Assembly (NCBI GenBank): GCA_014189675.1
Contig: DVAE01000037.1
Coordinates: 1-16,040, forward strand
Source: Candidatus Undinarchaeales archaeon SRR5007147.bin71
Lineage (GTDB): Archaea > Undinarchaeota > Undinarchaeia > Undinarchaeales > Undinarchaeaceae
Direction: 5' to 3'
DNA: 16,040 nucleotides
The notes under the pieces are model-generated. The model worked only from the letters and a program-made list of their open reading frames with translations. It ran no database searches and was not told the DNA's origin. Positions 14,098 to 16,040 of the stretch are shown here, piece by piece (the stretch's first letter is position 1; the number at the start of each line of letters is the position of its first letter). Position numbers and translations under genes: made by a program.

Positions 14098-15378
14098 ATG
14101 GCAGACAAAGCACACATGAATCTGGTCTTCGTTGGCCACGTGGACCACGGAAAGTCCACCTCAGTCGGAAGAGTACTGTTTGATACAGGAAACATCCCTG
14201 AGCAGGAAATGAAGAAGATCCAGGAGGAAGCGAAGACTCTGGGTAAGGAGACATTCGGATTGGCTTTCGTCATGGACAGGCTAAAGGAAGAGAGAGAAAG
14301 AGGTCTGACCATTGATGTAGCTCATAAGAAGTTCAAGACTCAGAAGTACGACTTTACGATCATTGACGCACCCGGTCACAGGGACTTCGTCAAGAACATG
14401 ATCACAGGCGCTTCCCAAGCTGATGCAGCTGTTTTGGTCGTTTCGGCCAAAGAGGGAATTCAGCCACAGACTAAGGAGCACGCATGGCTTCTTAAAACAC
14501 TCGGCGTTAACCAGCTAATCGTAACCATCAACAAGATGGACGAAGTAGACTGGAAGGAAGAGCGCTTCAATGAAGTCAAGAAGACTGTTGAAGACCTTCT
14601 AAAGCCGGTCGGAGTAAAGGTTGATGAAGTAACTTTCATCCCAACAGCAGCTTTCGTAACAGGAGAGAACATGACAGCAGATGCTGGAGAGCATATGGGA
14701 TGGTACAAGGGACCTTCACTTATCAAGCATTTCGACGAGCTAGTTCCGCCTGAAAAGGCAACAGACAAGCCACTCAGGATGCCAATCCAGGATGCATACA
14801 GCATTACTGGTGTTGGTGTTGTTCCTGTTGGCCGTGTTGAATCAGGACTTCTCAAGCCAGGCATGAAGCTGGTATTCCAGCCAAGCGGGGCAACTGGAGA
14901 AGTTAAGACTGTTGAGATGCACCACGAACAGCTTCCACAGGCTGAGCCTGGGGATAATGTCGGAATAAACGTTCGCGGCCTTGACAAAGGCTCGGTAAAG
15001 CGCGGAGATGTAGCTGGAGAAGTAAGCAATCCACCTCAGGTCGCAGAGACCTTCGAGGCACAGGTTGTTATTCTACAGCACCCGAGCGCAATAACCGCAG
15101 GATACACACCGGTAATCCACTGCCACACAGCGCAGGTAGCTTGCACAATTGAAGAGATTGTCAAGAAGATGGATCCGAAGACAGGGCAGGAAGTAACTGA
15201 GAACAAGGAAATGCTCAAGTCTGGCGACTCTGCAGTCATCAGGTTTAGACCAACTAAGCCATTTGTTCTGGAGACAGCCGCTGATTTCCCACCTCTTGGT
15301 AGATTTGCTATCAGGGATATGGGAGCAACAGTCGGTGCTGGTGTAGTTACTAAGATAACAGCTAAGAAGTCTGACTAA
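14098..15378 (+). CDS. tuf: Elongation factor 1 alpha (aEF-Tu type)
   Basis: 426 residues, full length. GTPase motifs are GHVDHGKST at 13-21 (G1), DAPGH at 90-94 (G3) and NKMD at 145-148 (G4). The switch I region [12 protein letters not shown] near 66-76 is of the archaeal/eukaryotic EF-1 alpha type, as are domain II and III blocks such as [19 protein letters not shown] near 233 and the end [19 protein letters not shown]. It carries aminoacyl-tRNA to the ribosome as a GTP complex. Unlike the genes before it, it has its own promoter, a leader with a hairpin and a Shine-Dalgarno site, consistent with separate high-level expression. Codon usage looks tighter and more G+C-ending than in the polymerase genes. 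Confidence 0.98.
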   Translation: MADKAHMNLVFVGHVDHGKSTSVGRVLFDTGNIPEQEMKKIQEEAKTLGKETFGLAFVMDRLKEERERGLTIDVAHKKFKTQKYDFTIIDAPGHRDFVKNMITGASQADAAVLVVSAKEGIQPQTKEHAWLLKTLGVNQLIVTINKMDEVDWKEERFNEVKKTVEDLLKPVGVKVDEVTFIPTAAFVTGENMTADAGEHMGWYKGPSLIKHFDELVPPEKATDKPLRMPIQDAYSITGVGVVPVGRVESGLLKPGMKLVFQPSGATGEVKTVEMHHEQLPQAEPGDNVGINVRGLDKGSVKRGDVAGEVSNPPQVAETFEAQVVILQHPSAITAGYTPVIHCHTAQVACTIEEIVKKMDPKTGQEVTENKEMLKSGDSAVIRFRPTKPFVLETAADFPPLGRFAIRDMGATVGAGVVTKITAKKSD

Positions 15379-15398
15379 GCAAATAAAAATATAGTGAA

Positions 15399-15424
15399 GG
15401 GGAAAAGGAGTTTTTCTTTTCCTC
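15399..15424 (+). promoter_or_regulatory. Hairpin and U-rich tract in the tuf-rps10 gap (attenuator or terminator)
   Basis: GGGGAAAAG (15399-15407) pairs with CTTTTCCTC (15416-15424) through nine pairs, one of them G-U, around an 8-nt loop. A pyrimidine-rich run with TTTTCTTTTT (15431-15440) follows, directly before the rps10 ATG. It could end or attenuate tuf transcripts. A TATA-like AAAAATATAG near 15385-15394 precedes it, so it may also be the rps10 leader. No Shine-Dalgarno site is present. Confidence 0.4.
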
Positions 15425-15440
15425 TCCACCTTTTCTTTTT

Positions 15441-15752
15441 ATGACTACAAAAGCAAGAATAAGACTAACAAGCAGAAAAATAGACCTTCTTAATGATATT
15501 TGCAATAAGATAAAGGACATTGCTTCTGACAGCAAGGTAAAGTTCGCAGGACCTATTTCACTTCCTACAAAGAAACTCAAGGTCACCACTCGCAAGTCGA
15601 CGGATGGAGAGGGTACAGCGACTTTTGATCGCTGGGAGATGAGGATTCACAAGCGTCTGATGGACGTCGAGCCGAATGAGAGGGTCATGAGGCAAATTAT
15701 GCGAATACCAATTCCGGATGCTGTTGATATTGAAATTCAGGTCAAAACTTAA
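15441..15752 (+). CDS. rps10: Small ribosomal subunit protein S10 (uS10)
   Basis: 103 residues, the usual archaeal length. Family features are KARIRLTSRKIDLLNDICNK at the start, GPISLPTKKLKVTTRKS near 38-54, RWEMRIHKRLMDVEPNERVMRQIMRIPIPDAVDIEIQ to the end. uS10 is in the 30S head and its gene follows tuf in most archaea. The gap of 62 bases from tuf contains a hairpin and U-rich tract, and ATG follows the U-rich run directly with no Shine-Dalgarno site. The stop (15750-15752) is followed at once by AT-rich sequence and the repeat array. Confidence 0.97.
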   Translation: MTTKARIRLTSRKIDLLNDICNKIKDIASDSKVKFAGPISLPTKKLKVTTRKSTDGEGTATFDRWEMRIHKRLMDVEPNERVMRQIMRIPIPDAVDIEIQVKT

Positions 15753-15753
15753 G

Positions 15754-15761
15754 TTTTATAT
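15754..15761 (+). promoter_or_regulatory. TATA-like element before the repeat array
   Basis: TTTTATAT begins two bases after the rps10 stop. If used, transcription would begin near 15784, at the first degenerate repeat. It may instead be part of the U-rich termination region of rps10. Confidence 0.35.
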
Positions 15762-15783
15762 CCTAGCCTTTCTATAATTAGTT

Positions 15784-15803
15784 TCTAAAGTTGGTTATAT
15801 AAC
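15784..15803. repeat. Degenerate half unit at the left end of the array
   Basis: CTAAAGTTGGTTATATAAC resembles the right half of the full units (TTAAAATTGG then TTACTATGTAAC). It contains the perfect 10-bp palindrome GTTATATAAC at 15794-15803. It abuts the left arm of unit 1; its own left half is not clear. Confidence 0.5.
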
Positions 15804-15852
15804 GCCGAGGTCAGACATAGACCTTAAAATTGGTTACTATGTAACCCTCGGC
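15804..15852. repeat. Dyad repeat unit 1 (49 nt)
   Basis: Arms GCCGAGG (15804-15810) and CCTCGGC (15846-15852) are perfect inverted repeats. Inside, ACATAG pairs with CTATGT. Two alternative local hairpins are also possible: AGGTC-N7-GACCT and GGTTAC-TAT-GTAACC. Identical to unit 3 over all 49 bases. Followed by a 20-nt spacer starting TCAGAAGA. No coding frame is evident. Confidence 0.8.
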
Positions 15853-15872
15853 TCAGAAGAATTCAACACAAA

Positions 15873-15921
15873 GCCGAGGTCAGACGCAGACACTGCAATT
15901 GGATACTGCATAACCCTCGGC
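15873..15921. repeat. Dyad repeat unit 2 (49 nt, diverged core)
   Basis: Same arms and same length as units 1 and 3, but the core differs. The inner stem ACATAG/CTATGT becomes ACGCAG/CTGCAT, so two of the pairs changed together, while one position becomes C/A (G-U in a minus-strand RNA). The local hairpins of units 1 and 3 are largely lost. A 12-nt spacer TCGCATAAGCTC follows. Confidence 0.75.
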
Positions 15922-15933
15922 TCGCATAAGCTC

Positions 15934-15982
15934 GCCGAGGTCAGACATAGACCTTAAAATTGGTTACTATGTAACCCTCGGC
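15934..15982. repeat. Dyad repeat unit 3 (49 nt)
   Basis: Identical to unit 1, exactly 130 bases downstream. The 20-nt spacer after it differs from the spacer after unit 1 at one position, so a 130-bp block (unit, spacer, unit, spacer) seems to have been duplicated. Confidence 0.8.
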
Positions 15983-16002
15983 TCAGAAGAAGTCAACACA
16001 AA

Positions 16003-16040
16003 GCCGAGGTCGCATAATCTGGTATTGCGCTGGGTTGCTA
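16003..16040. repeat. Start of a fourth, broken or truncated unit
   Basis: The left arm GCCGAGG recurs at 16003-16009, again 130 bases after unit 2, but then reads TCGCATAA, which is the start of the spacer after unit 2, rather than the core. This looks like an internal deletion or array end. The rest of the window shows nothing recognisable. Confidence 0.5.

Noticed and set aside
14460-15029. Minus-strand ORF of 189 codons
   Set aside because: Antisense to highly conserved tuf; Ser/Thr/Pro-rich shadow translation.
15784-16040. CRISPR array
   Set aside because: The units are long dyads with spacers of 12 and 20 nt, and two spacers are nearly identical. A CRISPR would have unique spacers of about 30 nt or more.
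15784-16040. Integron attC sites
   Set aside because: I looked for paired RYYYAAC and GTTRRRY boxes; GTTACTA in the units does not fit GTTRRRY, and there are no cassettes between units.

Overview
The window is archaeal. It carries the archaeal RNA polymerase / ribosomal protein / elongation factor cluster in its usual order: rpoH, rpoB'', rpoB', rpoA', rpoA'', nusA, rps12, rps7, fusA (EF-2), tuf (EF-1 alpha), rps10. The B and A polymerase subunits are each split in two. Several genes have a TATA box about 26 nt before the start codon, as expected of leaderless archaeal transcripts, and the tRNA genes do not encode CCA. Many very small membrane proteins, a DUF5652-like protein and TrbC/VirB2-like proteins suggest a small-genome (DPANN-type) archaeon, but I cannot place the phylum from sequence alone.

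Layout. Bases 1-461 (minus strand) hold two adjacent small secreted or membrane genes: a TrbC/VirB2-like pilin-type protein and a second signal-peptide protein cut by the window edge. Bases 540-2357 (plus strand) hold short genes, many joined by ATGA overlaps: a 25-residue one-helix microprotein, an orphan GXGXG beta-helix protein, a coiled-coil protein, two possible microORFs (one cysteine rich), a DUF5652-like membrane protein and a YhbY/CRM RNA-binding protein. A convergent 75-residue membrane protein ends at 2350. Bases 2645-3065 hold 5S rRNA, tRNA-Asp(GTC) and tRNA-Lys(TTT). Bases 3118-14000 are one tightly packed operon for polymerase, NusA, S12, S7 and EF-2. EF-1 alpha (14098-15378) has its own promoter and an elaborate leader, and S10 (15441-15752) follows a hairpin/U-rich leader. 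From about 15784 to the window end lies a non-coding tandem array of 49-nt dyad-symmetric units.

How the parts work together. The main operon supplies transcription (RNAP, NusA) and the moving parts of translation (S12, S7, EF-2, EF-1 alpha, S10). Overlapping stop/start codons and few Shine-Dalgarno sites suggest translational coupling. No TATA box is evident between tRNA-Lys and rpoH, so the operon may be fed by read-through from the stable-RNA promoter.

The most unusual part is the 15.8-16.0 kb repeat array. Two units are identical and the third has paired base changes that keep most of an inner stem. Next are a 33-bp diverged repeat shared by the partial gene at 31-63 and the cysteine-rich microORF at 1766-1798, and the tuf leader, which combines a perfect 14-bp palindrome, a bulged hairpin and a Shine-Dalgarno site.
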